From: Methanothrix soehngenii GP6
GTDB lineage: Archaea; Halobacteriota; Methanosarcinia; Methanotrichales; Methanotrichaceae
Reading direction: 5' to 3'
Assembly: GCF_000204415.1 (NCBI RefSeq)
Contig: NC_015416.1
Span: 868,001 to 932,000, forward strand
DNA: 64,000 nucleotides
Part shown: positions 45,569 to 53,489 of the stretch, piece by piece
Layout: each line of letters starts with the position of its first letter
How positions within the stretch are numbered: position 1 is the stretch's first letter
The notes under the pieces: generated by a model
Told to the model about the DNA's origin: nothing
Seen by the model: the letters and a program-made list of their open reading frames with translations, nothing else
The model's database searches: none
Translations under genes and position numbers: made by a program

Positions 45569-45934
45569 ATGGCAGGATTTCTGGAAAAGCTCAAGCTCAT
45601 TGGAAAGTCCAGCGAGCAGGATTACATAGAGGTGGATTTAAGCCAGTTCGAAGAGCCCAGGGGCTCGAATGAGATCATCCTGCGGGTGGCGGAGATGGGA
45701 CGGATTGAGGTTCTGCCTGAGGTTAAGCAGGAGATCTACAACGGCAATATAGTCCTTGCGGACATCGCCGGCCTGAAGAGGGATAAAGCCGCCCTGGACA
45801 GAGCGATCGGTGAGCTGAAGAAGGCAGTCGAGGATGTATCCGGAGATATTGCTGGCATCGGCGACGACCTGATAGTTCTGGTTCCAAAGGGCATAAAGAT
45901 TGACCGAGAAAAAGTGGTCGGAGGAAAGGATTGA
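45569..45934 (+). CDS. sepF: Archaeal SepF cell-division protein
   Basis: 121 residues. The N-terminal helix MAGFLEKLKLIGKSSEQDYI fits the membrane-targeting segment of SepF. The core follows the SepF fold: IILRVAEMGRIEVLPEVKQE, GNIVLADIAGLKRDKAALDR, a helix (AIGELKKAVEDVSGD) and GDDLIVLVPKGIKID. Archaeal SepF anchors FtsZ to the membrane at mid-cell. The next gene starts within its stop codon region. Placement inside an F420 cofactor run is unusual. Confidence 0.9.
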   Translation: MAGFLEKLKLIGKSSEQDYIEVDLSQFEEPRGSNEIILRVAEMGRIEVLPEVKQEIYNGNIVLADIAGLKRDKAALDRAIGELKKAVEDVSGDIAGIGDDLIVLVPKGIKIDREKVVGGKD

Positions 45935-46500
45935 ATCTCACGACCAATGCCAACTGCCCTGTATGCTCTGCCCAGATGCAGTTCTCTTGGGAGACGCAGG
46001 ATATACCATATTTCGGCGAGGCCATGCTTATCGCCGGGGTCTGCGAATGCGGCTTTCGGCATAGCGATACCATTCTTTTGACCCAGAAGGAGCCGGTGAG
46101 AAATACCCTGGTGGTGGAGACAATAGAAGATCTGAACGTCAGGGTCATTCGCTCATCAAGCGGAACGATTCGAGTGCCAGAGCTTGGGGTGGACGTAGAG
46201 CCGGGGTATGCCTCCGACTCATATGTCTCCAACGTGGAAGGGGTGCTGGACCGAATCGAAGAGATAGTCTGTTTTGCCACCTCCCAGGCCCGGGCGGCAG
46301 ATAACCAGGATGGCGCTCGGAGAGGAGAAGAGATCCTGGAGAGCATCGCCCTCGCTCGCAAAGGAGAGTTTCCCATAACCCTGATCATCGAGGATCCACT
46401 GGGGAACAGCGCCATAGCCTCAGAAAAGGTGAAAGTATCGCCCCTGACGGATGAGGACATGGCCCGCCTCCAGACAGGCATCATGCTTTTGGAAGTCTGA
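45931..46500 (+). CDS. ZPR1 zinc-finger domain protein
   Basis: 189 residues from TTG 45931, which overlaps the sepF stop and has GGAGGAAAGGA upstream. The zinc finger CPVCSAQMQF...CECGFRHSD (about residues 9-47) and the following double-psi-like domain (VRVIRSSSGTIRVPELGVDV, then EPGYASDSYVSNVEGVLDR) match archaeal ZPR1-like proteins. Eukaryotic ZPR1 binds eEF1A and aids its folding; a similar role here is a guess. Probably translated by coupling to sepF. Confidence 0.87.
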   Translation: MNLTTNANCPVCSAQMQFSWETQDIPYFGEAMLIAGVCECGFRHSDTILLTQKEPVRNTLVVETIEDLNVRVIRSSSGTIRVPELGVDVEPGYASDSYVSNVEGVLDRIEEIVCFATSQARAADNQDGARRGEEILESIALARKGEFPITLIIEDPLGNSAIASEKVKVSPLTDEDMARLQTGIMLLEV

Positions 46501-46501
46501 T

Positions 46502-47395
46502 ATGCTGGTCTTAAGCGGAGGCACAGGAACCCCCAAGCTCCTGAGAGGCTTAAAGGAGCTCGTTTTGCCCCAAGAGCTCTCTGTTGCGGTGAACACCGCC
46601 GAAGACCTCTGGATTTCTGGAAACTATATATCGCCAGATATTGATTCCGTCCTTTATACCCTGGCGGATATGATCGATGAGAAGCGATGGTGGGGCATTA
46701 AGGGGGACCGGACATTAACCCACGACTTCCTCCTCATGATGGGAGTGGACGAGAAGCTGACCATTGGGGACAAGGACCGGGCAGTGCACATATTTCGCTC
46801 CAATCTCCTCCGCCGGGGAGTCAAGCTCAGCCTGACCACAGAAGCCATAGCCAATGCCCTGGGGGTCATGCAGAGGGTGGTCCCCATGACCGATGACATC
46901 GTATCCACGGTTATCGGCACTCCAGAGGGGATGATGCACTTTCAGGACTTTTGGGCGAGCCTCAAGGGAAGGCCGAGGGTCGAATCCGTGACCTTCACCG
47001 GATTGGAAGAGGCCCTCCCCTGCCAGGGATTCCTGGATCTCTTGGAGAGGGAGGAGACCGTCATCATCGGTCCAAGCAATCCGGTCACCAGCATCGGTCC
47101 AATCCTCGCCCTTGCCGGGGTGCGAGATCGCCTGAAGAAAAAGAAGGTAGTGGCCATAAGCCCGTTTGTAGGAAATAAGCCCGTTAGCGGCCCGGCAGCA
47201 AAGCTCATGGAGGCCCGGGGAGTTCCGGCCAGCGATGAAGGAGTGGCAGCACTTTTGGGCAAGGTAGACATCTTTGTGGTCGACGGAAAGAGCGACTACA
47301 CTGGGGACTGCGTGCGCATGAAAACCCTTATGAGGACAAAAAATGAGAGTCTGGCAATGGCGAAAGGCTTGCTGGATTTGATCGGATGTTCTTAG
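46502..47395 (+). CDS. cofD: 2-phospho-L-lactate transferase CofD
   Basis: 297 residues from ATG 46502 (MLVLSGGTGTPKLLRGLKEL), just after the ZPR1 stop; the longer frame from 46451 is unlikely. The GGTGTPKLL nucleotide loop, VAVNTAEDLWISGNYISPDI and IIGPSNPVTSIGPILAL identify CofD. It transfers the phospholactate group from its GDP- or guanosine-type donor to FO to give F420-0. The gene overlaps the next one by 10 nt. It completes, with cofG, two of the F420 steps in this run. Confidence 0.95.
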   Translation: MLVLSGGTGTPKLLRGLKELVLPQELSVAVNTAEDLWISGNYISPDIDSVLYTLADMIDEKRWWGIKGDRTLTHDFLLMMGVDEKLTIGDKDRAVHIFRSNLLRRGVKLSLTTEAIANALGVMQRVVPMTDDIVSTVIGTPEGMMHFQDFWASLKGRPRVESVTFTGLEEALPCQGFLDLLEREETVIIGPSNPVTSIGPILALAGVRDRLKKKKVVAISPFVGNKPVSGPAAKLMEARGVPASDEGVAALLGKVDIFVVDGKSDYTGDCVRMKTLMRTKNESLAMAKGLLDLIGCS

Positions 47396-48345
47396 GCGTA
47401 GACCACGGCACCACAGCTATCAGGTTTGCCAGTGAAAAGGGCTCAATCTATGAGCTCTCGCGCAGCTCGGCCGCTGATCTTTCTTACGAGCAGATATTAT
47501 CCCGGATTGAAGAGAGCCTGGGACCGGAAAGGGTGGACCTGGTTGCCCTCTCCTACTCCATGGGCGACGGCCTGACCAGGATCGTCCGGCTCGAGGACGC
47601 ACTTAACCGGGGGCTGATAAGTCAGGATGGTGCGGGCTTGCACCAGGGTGGTGGGACCCAGGTCTTCGAGGCCATCAGGGCCTCAGGCTGGCCGGCCATA
47701 CTTCTGCCCGGAATTCATCGCGCAAGCAGAATAGATCCCAGATTTCGGGTATTCAGCCACGGCATGAGCCCGGAGAAGGTGGGCCTCGCCTATGGGGTTT
47801 TCCGGCAGGGCAGCTCCAGCTTCATCGTATGCGACGCCAGCTCCAATACCGTCAGCTTCGCCGTGCTGAGGGGCGAGATCGTGGCAGCCATAGATGCACC
47901 TATCTTCGCACCCGGCCTCTTGCAGGGTCCCCTGGACGTTCAGGCGATAAGAGATGTCGACTCCGGAAAGCTGACCGCAAACCAGGCCTTCAACTGGGGG
48001 GGGATCCTCTCCAAGATGAAAAGGATGGGGCTTGATCAATGCTCCCCGGAGGAGCGCCATCTGGCCATGGAGACCCTCGCCCTCTTCGCTGCCATGGAGA
48101 TGGCTGCCCTTCTGGTCCTCTGCCGCGACCGGGGTCTTGAGTGTCCCCAGCTCTTCCTGGCCGGAAGCCCGGCAAGGGAGATCGAGCCCCGGGTATCCGC
48201 CCATCTGGATAGAAGGGTCGTCCCTCTGGAGAGATCGGCGGCTGCTCAGGGCTGCGCCAGGATAGCAGAGGATGTATTCGCCGGAAAGGAGAATATCCTG
48301 GGAATTGCCGTCGATGAGAGGGTCAGGGCAGGAAAGGAAGGTTGA
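47386..48345 (+). CDS. Methanogenesis marker protein 12
   Basis: 319 residues. MFLGVDHGTTAIRFASEKGS opens an ASKHA (actin/Hsp70/sugar kinase) ATPase-type fold. SSFIVCDASSNTVSFAVLRG gives the second phosphate loop and LFLAGSPAREIEPRV the late adenosine-type motif. The protein is one of the methanogenesis marker set, found with few exceptions only in organisms with methyl-coenzyme M reductase. Its function is undefined. It overlaps cofD by 10 nt, supporting a common transcript. Confidence 0.9.
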   Translation: MFLGVDHGTTAIRFASEKGSIYELSRSSAADLSYEQILSRIEESLGPERVDLVALSYSMGDGLTRIVRLEDALNRGLISQDGAGLHQGGGTQVFEAIRASGWPAILLPGIHRASRIDPRFRVFSHGMSPEKVGLAYGVFRQGSSSFIVCDASSNTVSFAVLRGEIVAAIDAPIFAPGLLQGPLDVQAIRDVDSGKLTANQAFNWGGILSKMKRMGLDQCSPEERHLAMETLALFAAMEMAALLVLCRDRGLECPQLFLAGSPAREIEPRVSAHLDRRVVPLERSAAAQGCARIAEDVFAGKENILGIAVDERVRAGKEG

Positions 48346-48372
48346 TCCGTCCGGCGGACAGAGCTCTAATTT

Positions 48373-48618
48373 ATGGAGACGATTACCGAGAAAGAGATAC
48401 GGGATCTAGAGGAGCGTGCTTCATACATCAAGGGCGAGAAGGCTAAAGTTCTAAAAGAGGAGGTCGAGGTTGCCATGGCCAGAGCAGAAGCTGCTGGATT
48501 GGGGTCAGAGTTGATCGACCGCCTTGATATCCTTCTGCTCAATCTCACCGAGGCATCGCGTGATGTCTGCACCAACACCAGATGCCCTCATTACGGCAAG
48601 AAGTGCAAGATGAGATGA
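48373..48618 (+). CDS. Small Cys-motif protein
   Basis: 81 residues. A coiled-coil-like N-terminal helix (METITEKEIRDLEERASYIK and onward) ends in DVCTNTRCPHYGKKCKMR, a compact C-x5-C-P-H-Y-x3-C motif that could bind zinc or a cluster. No family name is certain. It follows the marker-12 gene by 27 nt and ends the long co-directional run begun upstream of cofG. A hairpin follows at 48637-48660. Confidence 0.7.
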   Translation: METITEKEIRDLEERASYIKGEKAKVLKEEVEVAMARAEAAGLGSELIDRLDILLLNLTEASRDVCTNTRCPHYGKKCKMR

Positions 48619-48636
48619 GCATCTGAATGATAATTA

Positions 48637-48660
48637 TAGTCCTGACAGATGCCAGGACTA
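48637..48660. terminator. Hairpin terminator between convergent genes
   Basis: TAGTCCTG (48637-48644) pairs perfectly with CAGGACTA (48653-48660) around an 8-nt loop. It lies 18 nt after the stop of the Cys-motif gene (+) and 22 nt past the stop of the mini membrane protein (-). It could serve both strands. Confidence 0.5.
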
Positions 48661-48682
48661 TGCAATAAAAGCAATCATATCT

Positions 48683-48790
48683 TTACCTGACTCCTGACCT
48701 GCTATCAGACCACTTGTTCAGGAGCGTAGGTAGGGCGACGACAAGCACACCAAATAGAATAATGGCGTATATCTGAGACATCATATCCAT
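48683..48790 (-). CDS. 35-residue single-pass membrane protein
   Basis: ATG at 48790 with a perfect GGAGGTGA 7 nt upstream, stop at 48683-48685. The product is MDMMSQIYAIILFGVLVVAL followed by PTLLNKWSDSRSGVR: one membrane helix with a basic C-terminal tail. A TATA-like AGTTTATCA about 60 nt upstream fits a promoter. Ideal ribosome site, promoter and terminator make it convincing despite its size. Function unknown. It may be an accessory subunit of a membrane complex, or a toxin-like or regulatory miniprotein. Confidence 0.65.
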   Translation of the reverse strand: MDMMSQIYAIILFGVLVVALPTLLNKWSDSRSGVR

Positions 48791-49151
48791 CTTTTCTCAC
48801 CTCCGGAAATTGATTATTATCCCAAATAGGTTTAGGTACAGACCATGATAAACTTTTTGCTGCTAGATGTTGGGCAGCTAGAGGATCTTCCGCCCAGTGC
48901 AGCATGGATTTGGGGCTCAAACGGACTTTGGGTGAAAAGTAAAAAATGGTAAAAATGGTAAAAAGCAATTTAACCTTTTTGTTAAATGGATATTTACTAT
49001 TTGGTGGCATCAATGAAAAATTCAGATCGATAGATTAATTCATAAATTGGAAAATTGTCTGTTATCTGAAAAACTTTAAATAACCGGAATGCATGCCTCG
49101 TAATTGTGAACTGGCCCGGGAGAAGATTGGTCCAGAGCACAGGAGATGAAT
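48791..49151. promoter_or_regulatory. Divergent control region between two mini membrane-protein genes
   Basis: 361 nt with no gene. It contains short direct repeats AAAAATGGTAAAAATGGTAA (about 48945-48964) followed by TTTAAC-N6-GTTAAA (48969-48974 and 48981-48986), a perfect operator-like palindrome. CTTTAAATAA at about 49073-49082 is a TATA box for the rightward gene. The clustering suggests a regulated divergent promoter. Confidence 0.45.
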
Positions 49152-49301
49152 ATGACGGGCTTTACGCAGAATGAACCACCCAATGTGGGAAAGGACGTAC
49201 AGGTCAAGGGATCTTTAACATCAGAGGACGGCGGATTTTACGCCATCATCATATCCGCAATCATATTCTTGATTGCCGCACTATCCGGTCATCTGGCATA
49301 G
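49152..49301 (+). CDS. 49-residue single-pass membrane protein
   Basis: ATG 49152, stop TAG 49299-49301, with GGAG about 6 nt upstream (an ATG at 49146 is too close to it). A polar N-terminal half starts MTGFTQNEPPNVGKDVQVKG. A helix DGGFYAIIISAIIFLIAALS follows, then SGHLA. The hydrophilic side is probably cytoplasmic. A TATA box lies about 70 nt upstream. No family is recognised. It is divergent from the 35-residue protein. Confidence 0.6.
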   Translation: MTGFTQNEPPNVGKDVQVKGSLTSEDGGFYAIIISAIIFLIAALSGHLA

Positions 49302-49454
49302 ATGAGTCCATCCATCCAGATCTGACCTCCCGGCCTGGGATCGGATTGGCTGTATTCTCCAATCCGAACCCAAGGCCGAACGATCTTCTTCGTCCTTCTA
49401 TGCTGCCACCCTCAAGCTCCAATTCTCAACTGAGCAGAATGGGGCGATAATAGG

Positions 49455-50102
49455 TCAAATCGAAGAGGATCTCTTTCTCCCTCTGCCGGGCAGAGTTCTG
49501 TAAATCCGTGCCCCGGAGGCGATCTCTCCGGAGGAATTAAGCTTCTGGATATGAGGCGAGATATCCTCGGTTCTCAGCAGGAACTGCTCTGCCACCAGTC
49601 CCTCCAGCTTCTTTCTGTCCACCATCTTCCCCTTTCCAATCCCGGGACAGGTGGGATTGTAGCTGATGTTGAGAAGGATATCACCATTGTCCAGCGTCTC
49701 CTCCTCCACCCGAAAGGGAAAGAGCCGGCAGGCAATCGGCCGCACGGAATAGATGCTGCAGCCCTCCTGGTAGAAGACGCAGGTGGTATCCTCTTTGCTT
49801 TTCAATACCGGCAGGTCGAGGATCACCCTTCTGCCCTCGTCCTCGATTTTCACATAGCATTCACTGTAATCGTAAAGAGTATCCACAAAGTCCGGGGGCC
49901 TCATGCCAGTCCTATTGCTGATGGCATGGACATCCTTCTCAGTGAGATAAATCAGGTTGGAGCTTCTCCAAAAATCCTCTATCTGCTCTGCAGGGATGAG
50001 ATCATCAAACTCCAGAGGCCTTTTATGGTGGCAGCATGAGCCGCACCTCTGGCACTGGAATCGTATATTGCCAAATATGGCTTTTACCACAACCCGGGGC
50101 AT
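49455..50102 (-). CDS. YkgJ-family CxxCxxCC metal-binding protein
   Basis: 215 residues from ATG 50102 (MPRVVVKAIFGNIRFQCQRC), which has GAGGGG 5 nt upstream; TTG 50114 is the alternative. The signature is CQRCGSCCHHKRPL (about residue 17), then CVFYQEGCSIYSVRPIACRL and FPF, and a further Cys in YNPTCPGIGKGK. These match the Zn/Fe-S UPF0153-type family. The gene starts 36 nt after mtrH on the same strand, beyond a T-tract, and might be partly co-transcribed with the mtr operon. A link to methyltransfer is speculative. Confidence 0.85.
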   Translation of the reverse strand: MPRVVVKAIFGNIRFQCQRCGSCCHHKRPLEFDDLIPAEQIEDFWRSSNLIYLTEKDVHAISNRTGMRPPDFVDTLYDYSECYVKIEDEGRRVILDLPVLKSKEDTTCVFYQEGCSIYSVRPIACRLFPFRVEEETLDNGDILLNISYNPTCPGIGKGKMVDRKKLEGLVAEQFLLRTEDISPHIQKLNSSGEIASGARIYRTLPGRGRKRSSSI

Positions 50103-50110
50103 AAATCCCC

Positions 50111-50126
50111 TCAAAAAAAAGAAAAG
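50111..50126 (-). terminator. T-rich tract after mtrH
   Basis: Read on the minus strand the sequence 12 nt past the mtrH stop is CCTTTTCTTTTTTTTGA. Archaeal RNA polymerase often terminates at such U-rich tracts without a hairpin. It separates mtr from the following CxxCxxCC gene, whose ATG is at 50102. Confidence 0.5.
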
Positions 50127-50137
50127 GAGAAGGCGAC

Positions 50138-51073
50138 CTAGAGAGTCGTCTTCAGTGGATGCTTCTCTGCCAGAACTTCCAGTCCCAGCTCCTGGGCGGA
50201 CTCTGCCTTCATGATATCCACCATTGCCGCAGCGGGGAAGATCATGGGGGCGTTCTCAATGGGCCCGTAGAGGTAGTAGTCAGCACCGACGATTCCGGCC
50301 ACCAGGTTCGAGCCGATATCGACAGGAGCAAAAGCCTCCTTATGCTGCTTTTTCCACTTCTTCATCCAGTCCCAGGCAGAAGCGCCGTTGTGGAATCCTC
50401 CGCCCACCGGCAGGCCGTACATAGCCTTGACTGCGATGCAGGCACGGTAGGTTGCACCGGATCCAGCTCCCAGGGGCATGGCTGCGGTGTCGATGAGAGG
50501 CCTGGTGATGCCGCACTCTTTTGCGTAATCCATCAGGGGCTTCTGAGCGCCGCCTGCTGCCTTGTTCATCATTTCCATTTTGCCCTTGGTCCCCTTCTCA
50601 ATGGCATTGAAGATGAGCACGATCGCTGAGTCCAGATCGCTCTCTTTGACTGCTGCCAGCTCCTCGGGGGTGATGGAGGCATTGATGGAGTTATGGATGG
50701 CCCTGTCAGCCACTCCGATCTCAGTGGCATGCTTGACGCCGAAAGCCCGCACCTCTGGGGCAGAGGAATCGATGAGGAAGGGATAGTCGGATATGCCCAC
50801 GAACCAGTCTATCTCTTTGGCCATGGCCTCATTGCTCTCGGCCACGATCTGGTTCATGCAGCTGTTTCCAGTAACCTCGCTCATCTCTACCTGTGTATTC
50901 CAGAGCCGCTCTGCGGCTGCTACGTCAAAGACACCGTGCTCGGGGTCAGAGACTATCTTATGCCTGGCATAGAACATGGTGCCAATGCAGCATGTGGGGT
51001 ACTCGCCAGGCTGGCCCCCTAACTTGAATTTACCGAAATCGAAGACTTCTTGCTTTCTATCAAATCTGAACAT
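50138..51073 (-). CDS. mtrH: Methyl-H4SPT:coenzyme M methyltransferase subunit H
   Basis: 311 residues, opening MFRFDRKQEVFDFGKFKLGG. MtrH is the peripheral catalytic subunit that moves the methyl group from methyl-tetrahydro(sarcina)pterin to the cobamide on MtrA. Family segments GEYPTCCIGTMFYARHKIVS, FVGISDYPFLIDSSAPEVR and ITRPLIDTAAMPLGAGSGAT are present, in a TIM-barrel fold like MetH-type methyltransferases. It is the last mtr gene, one base after mtrG's stop, with GGTGATT before the ATG. Confidence 0.97.
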   Translation of the reverse strand: MFRFDRKQEVFDFGKFKLGGQPGEYPTCCIGTMFYARHKIVSDPEHGVFDVAAAERLWNTQVEMSEVTGNSCMNQIVAESNEAMAKEIDWFVGISDYPFLIDSSAPEVRAFGVKHATEIGVADRAIHNSINASITPEELAAVKESDLDSAIVLIFNAIEKGTKGKMEMMNKAAGGAQKPLMDYAKECGITRPLIDTAAMPLGAGSGATYRACIAVKAMYGLPVGGGFHNGASAWDWMKKWKKQHKEAFAPVDIGSNLVAGIVGADYYLYGPIENAPMIFPAAAMVDIMKAESAQELGLEVLAEKHPLKTTL

Positions 51074-51331
51074 TCAAATCACCGCCGTCCAATTGCCTGC
51101 GTAAACGAACAGTACGTATGCTAAGACCAGGATCAATCCTGCGCAGATACCATAGGCCATGCCTAGATCTCTGCCGATGGATTTGCCGGCTCTCATGTAC
51201 TTCTCTGAGGAGTAGAACTCTATCTTCTCCTCTATCTTCTCCAGCCTTGCCATCACATCCCTGAGCTGATCAGGATCGACCACGGCAACGGGTACTACCG
51301 GCTTGGTATCTTCTGGCATATGTTCTGGCAT
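51074..51331 (-). CDS. mtrG: Mtr subunit G
   Basis: 85 residues. A cytoplasmic helix (DQLRDVMARLEKIEEKIEFY) leads to SEKYMRAGKSIGRDLGMAYG and a single C-terminal membrane helix (ICAGLILVLAYVLFVYAG). MtrG is a small structural subunit of the membrane Mtr complex. GGGAGGG lies 9 nt before the ATG. It abuts mtrH and follows mtrF by 3 nt. Confidence 0.95.
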   Translation of the reverse strand: MPEHMPEDTKPVVPVAVVDPDQLRDVMARLEKIEEKIEFYSSEKYMRAGKSIGRDLGMAYGICAGLILVLAYVLFVYAGNWTAVI

Positions 51332-51334
51332 GGT

Positions 51335-51562
51335 TCAAATCCCTCCCATAAAGGCAAATGGCCCCAGCATCATCACAATAGCAAGGACAAAGCCTATGGC
51401 AAATCCTACGGAGACCGTGGACATAACGCCAGAACTCAGCTTGGTCTCTCTGGCCAGAAGCTGGCCCTTGTACCGGACATCCTCCACTATTGCGTCGATC
51501 ATAGGCATATTCGGCTCTATCACCGCGGGCAATCCCTGGCCATATGCAATCTCTTCTGCCAT
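51335..51562 (-). CDS. mtrF: Mtr subunit F
   Basis: 75 residues, with an N-terminal segment MAEEIAYGQGLPAVIEPNMP and a C-terminal membrane helix (VGFAIGFVLAIVMMLGPFAF). The middle DAIVEDVRYKGQLLARETKL is shared by the MtrF family and related to the MtrA C-terminus. It is a small anchor subunit of Mtr. GGAGGAG lies upstream and the mtrA stop is 1 nt away. Confidence 0.94.
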   Translation of the reverse strand: MAEEIAYGQGLPAVIEPNMPMIDAIVEDVRYKGQLLARETKLSSGVMSTVSVGFAIGFVLAIVMMLGPFAFMGGI

Positions 51563-51563
51563 T

Positions 51564-52295
51564 TTACACTCCTCCTGCCACTCTGAGAATCAATCCGAAG
51601 ATGACAAGGACCACGGTCATGCCTAGGGCGATGCCTTCGATCTTGCCGACATATATGCCCGCCTGGAGCTTATTGAGGAGGCCGACGTTGGTCACGGCGG
51701 TGTCTATGCCGCGCATCCTTCCCCTTACCTCCACCATCTCAGCCGCCATGGGCTTGAGGCCGCCTGCCTCTTCTTCTTCTCCGCCCTCTTTGATCTCAAT
51801 GGCCATGGGCTCGACATCAAGAGCACCTGGATCCTTGCTGGCCAGCTCCTTGACCTTGCCGGCTATAGCTCCGATGTCCTCGGTGTTCAGCATCATGACC
51901 GCTTCGACCTGATTCTTCCAGCGCTCAATGGCCTCAGGGGTCAGGTTCTGGATGAAGGGAATGGCTCCCTTGGCTCCGATGATCCTGCCTTCCTTGTCAA
52001 TTCCGCTCTGGGTGAAGGCCTCGACCGCCTGCCCGGTGATGTGCCCCTTGACCTCCATTCCCGTGACCAGGACAAATCTGATATTGGGATTGGAGATGAC
52101 ATTGGCCACCATCTTCTCTATGCCGATGTTCTCGGTCTTGCAGGGCCCGGCCAGGGCTGCTCCTGCCTTGATCAGATCGGCATTGTGAAGGTGCGATCCG
52201 CAGGTGCATACTGCAACCGGACTCTCTGGATTTCCTACCTCATACTCGCCGGTGATCGTCGGCCAGGGGTCGGAAGGCTTCTTTTTAAGCACCAT
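51564..52295 (-). CDS. mtrA: Mtr subunit A (corrinoid protein)
   Basis: 243 residues. The cytoplasmic corrinoid domain contains DPWPTITGEYEVGNPESPVA, the CTCGSHLHNADLIKAGAALA segment that includes the cobalt-ligating His region, and VLVTGMEVKGHITGQAVEAF. A linker rich in Glu leads to a C-terminal membrane helix (GIALGMTVVLVIFGLILRVA). MtrA carries the methyl group on its cobamide between MtrH and coenzyme M, coupled to sodium export. It starts 2 nt after the mtrB stop. Confidence 0.97.
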   Translation of the reverse strand: MVLKKKPSDPWPTITGEYEVGNPESPVAVCTCGSHLHNADLIKAGAALAGPCKTENIGIEKMVANVISNPNIRFVLVTGMEVKGHITGQAVEAFTQSGIDKEGRIIGAKGAIPFIQNLTPEAIERWKNQVEAVMMLNTEDIGAIAGKVKELASKDPGALDVEPMAIEIKEGGEEEEAGGLKPMAAEMVEVRGRMRGIDTAVTNVGLLNKLQAGIYVGKIEGIALGMTVVLVIFGLILRVAGGV

Positions 52296-52297
52296 CT

Positions 52298-52648
52298 CTA
52301 AGCACCTCCGAGAGCTTTCTTGACGATCTCAAATGTGGCCGGATTGGTGAACGCCATAGACAGCAGCAGCACGAAGGACAGCACCAGTCCGATGATGAAT
52401 CCTACCCAGATGTTGGTGTATAGGCCCGCTATGTACGATGCCTTTCCTCTTCTGGCGTAAGACGACAGGAGCTCATTGTCCGGCACAAGCTGATTCACGA
52501 GGTCGTCAGCCACTTTGTCCATCTTTTCTATTCTCTCATAAACTGGGTCGAAGGTGAACAAGACCACGTCCGCCCTTTGCTCCGAGACCACCCCTTTCAT
52601 GGGGTCGAAGATCAGGCCCAGTTCCGGTGAAACTCTAACAAATCCCAT
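52298..52648 (-). CDS. mtrB: Mtr subunit B
   Basis: 116 residues from ATG 52648 (MGFVRVSPELGLIFDPMKGV); the frame upstream to 52753 lies in mtrC and is not used. A soluble N-terminal part with FDPVYERIEKMDKVADDLVN is followed by a C-terminal membrane helix (NIWVGFIIGLVLSFVLLLSM). It is a small Mtr subunit that anchors near MtrA. It lies 11 nt after mtrC. Confidence 0.95.
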   Translation of the reverse strand: MGFVRVSPELGLIFDPMKGVVSEQRADVVLFTFDPVYERIEKMDKVADDLVNQLVPDNELLSSYARRGKASYIAGLYTNIWVGFIIGLVLSFVLLLSMAFTNPATFEIVKKALGGA

Positions 52649-52659
52649 TTTAGAACACC

Positions 52660-53487
52660 TCACTGCACCGTTGGCGGCAATAATCCTGTTCCGACAACCG
52701 CGGATGCATCCCTCTTCACCAGCTTGTAGTACATCTTGAAGAAGTAGTACCATATGGCAAAGCCGATGATGATCTGCAGCAGTCCTGCACCCAGGCCCTG
52801 AGTCAACAAGGCCCCAATTCCAGTGGCAGTCATGGCCAGTCCACCCACCATTATCGCATTGACCAGGGTCCTATCCTGCTTCTCATCCGGGCCGAGATTG
52901 GCATTGAAGGGATGCAGGATGGCCAGACCTCCAGCGATGAAGATGATGGCGATGTAGCCGGTCATAAGAACATCATTCACGATATCGTCATATCCGAGGG
53001 TGCCAGATATGGCAAAGCTCCAGCCTAAAATGGCCAGTGCACCCGCCATGGACAGATCGGCATTGCCCTCCTCCATCACCGGGATGTTGAACTTGATGAC
53101 CTTATTGGCGATGACGCCTATAATGTAACCGAAGACACCGGCATAGATCAGGGTGATGATCGGACCGAGCATCCCGAATCCCAGTGTTTCCGCTACGGAG
53201 AGTCCGAACATAACGGCGATGATTCCCATGCCCAAAGCGAGCATGCCGATCGATGGAACTCCTGTACCAATACCGTAAGCGCAGACTCTTCGCACTGAAT
53301 TAGCTCCCATGACCACGGCGAATATAGCAGCCACCGCTCCGATAAAGGAGAACACCTCAGTGTTAAGGGCGGAATTGAGTATTGAGCCCAGATAAATTCC
53401 CACAATGGAGCCCACCAGGCCGTACATTCTCAGCTTCTTGGGCTCATATGCAGACGGCGCTCCGCCTGCACTTCCTCCTACAGACAT
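52660..53487 (-). CDS. mtrC: Mtr subunit C
   Basis: 275 residues from ATG 53487 (MSVGGSAGGAPSAYEPKKLR), which starts right after mtrD; the longer frame to 53571 overlaps mtrD. It is an integral membrane protein with about seven helices (for example IVGIYLGSILNSALNTEVFS and ALGMGIIAVMFGLSVAETLG). MtrC, with MtrD and MtrE, forms the membrane globe thought to conduct sodium ions. Ends with SAVVGTGLLPPTVQ. Confidence 0.96.
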   Translation of the reverse strand: MSVGGSAGGAPSAYEPKKLRMYGLVGSIVGIYLGSILNSALNTEVFSFIGAVAAIFAVVMGANSVRRVCAYGIGTGVPSIGMLALGMGIIAVMFGLSVAETLGFGMLGPIITLIYAGVFGYIIGVIANKVIKFNIPVMEEGNADLSMAGALAILGWSFAISGTLGYDDIVNDVLMTGYIAIIFIAGGLAILHPFNANLGPDEKQDRTLVNAIMVGGLAMTATGIGALLTQGLGAGLLQIIIGFAIWYYFFKMYYKLVKRDASAVVGTGLLPPTVQ

Positions 53488-53489
53488 TT

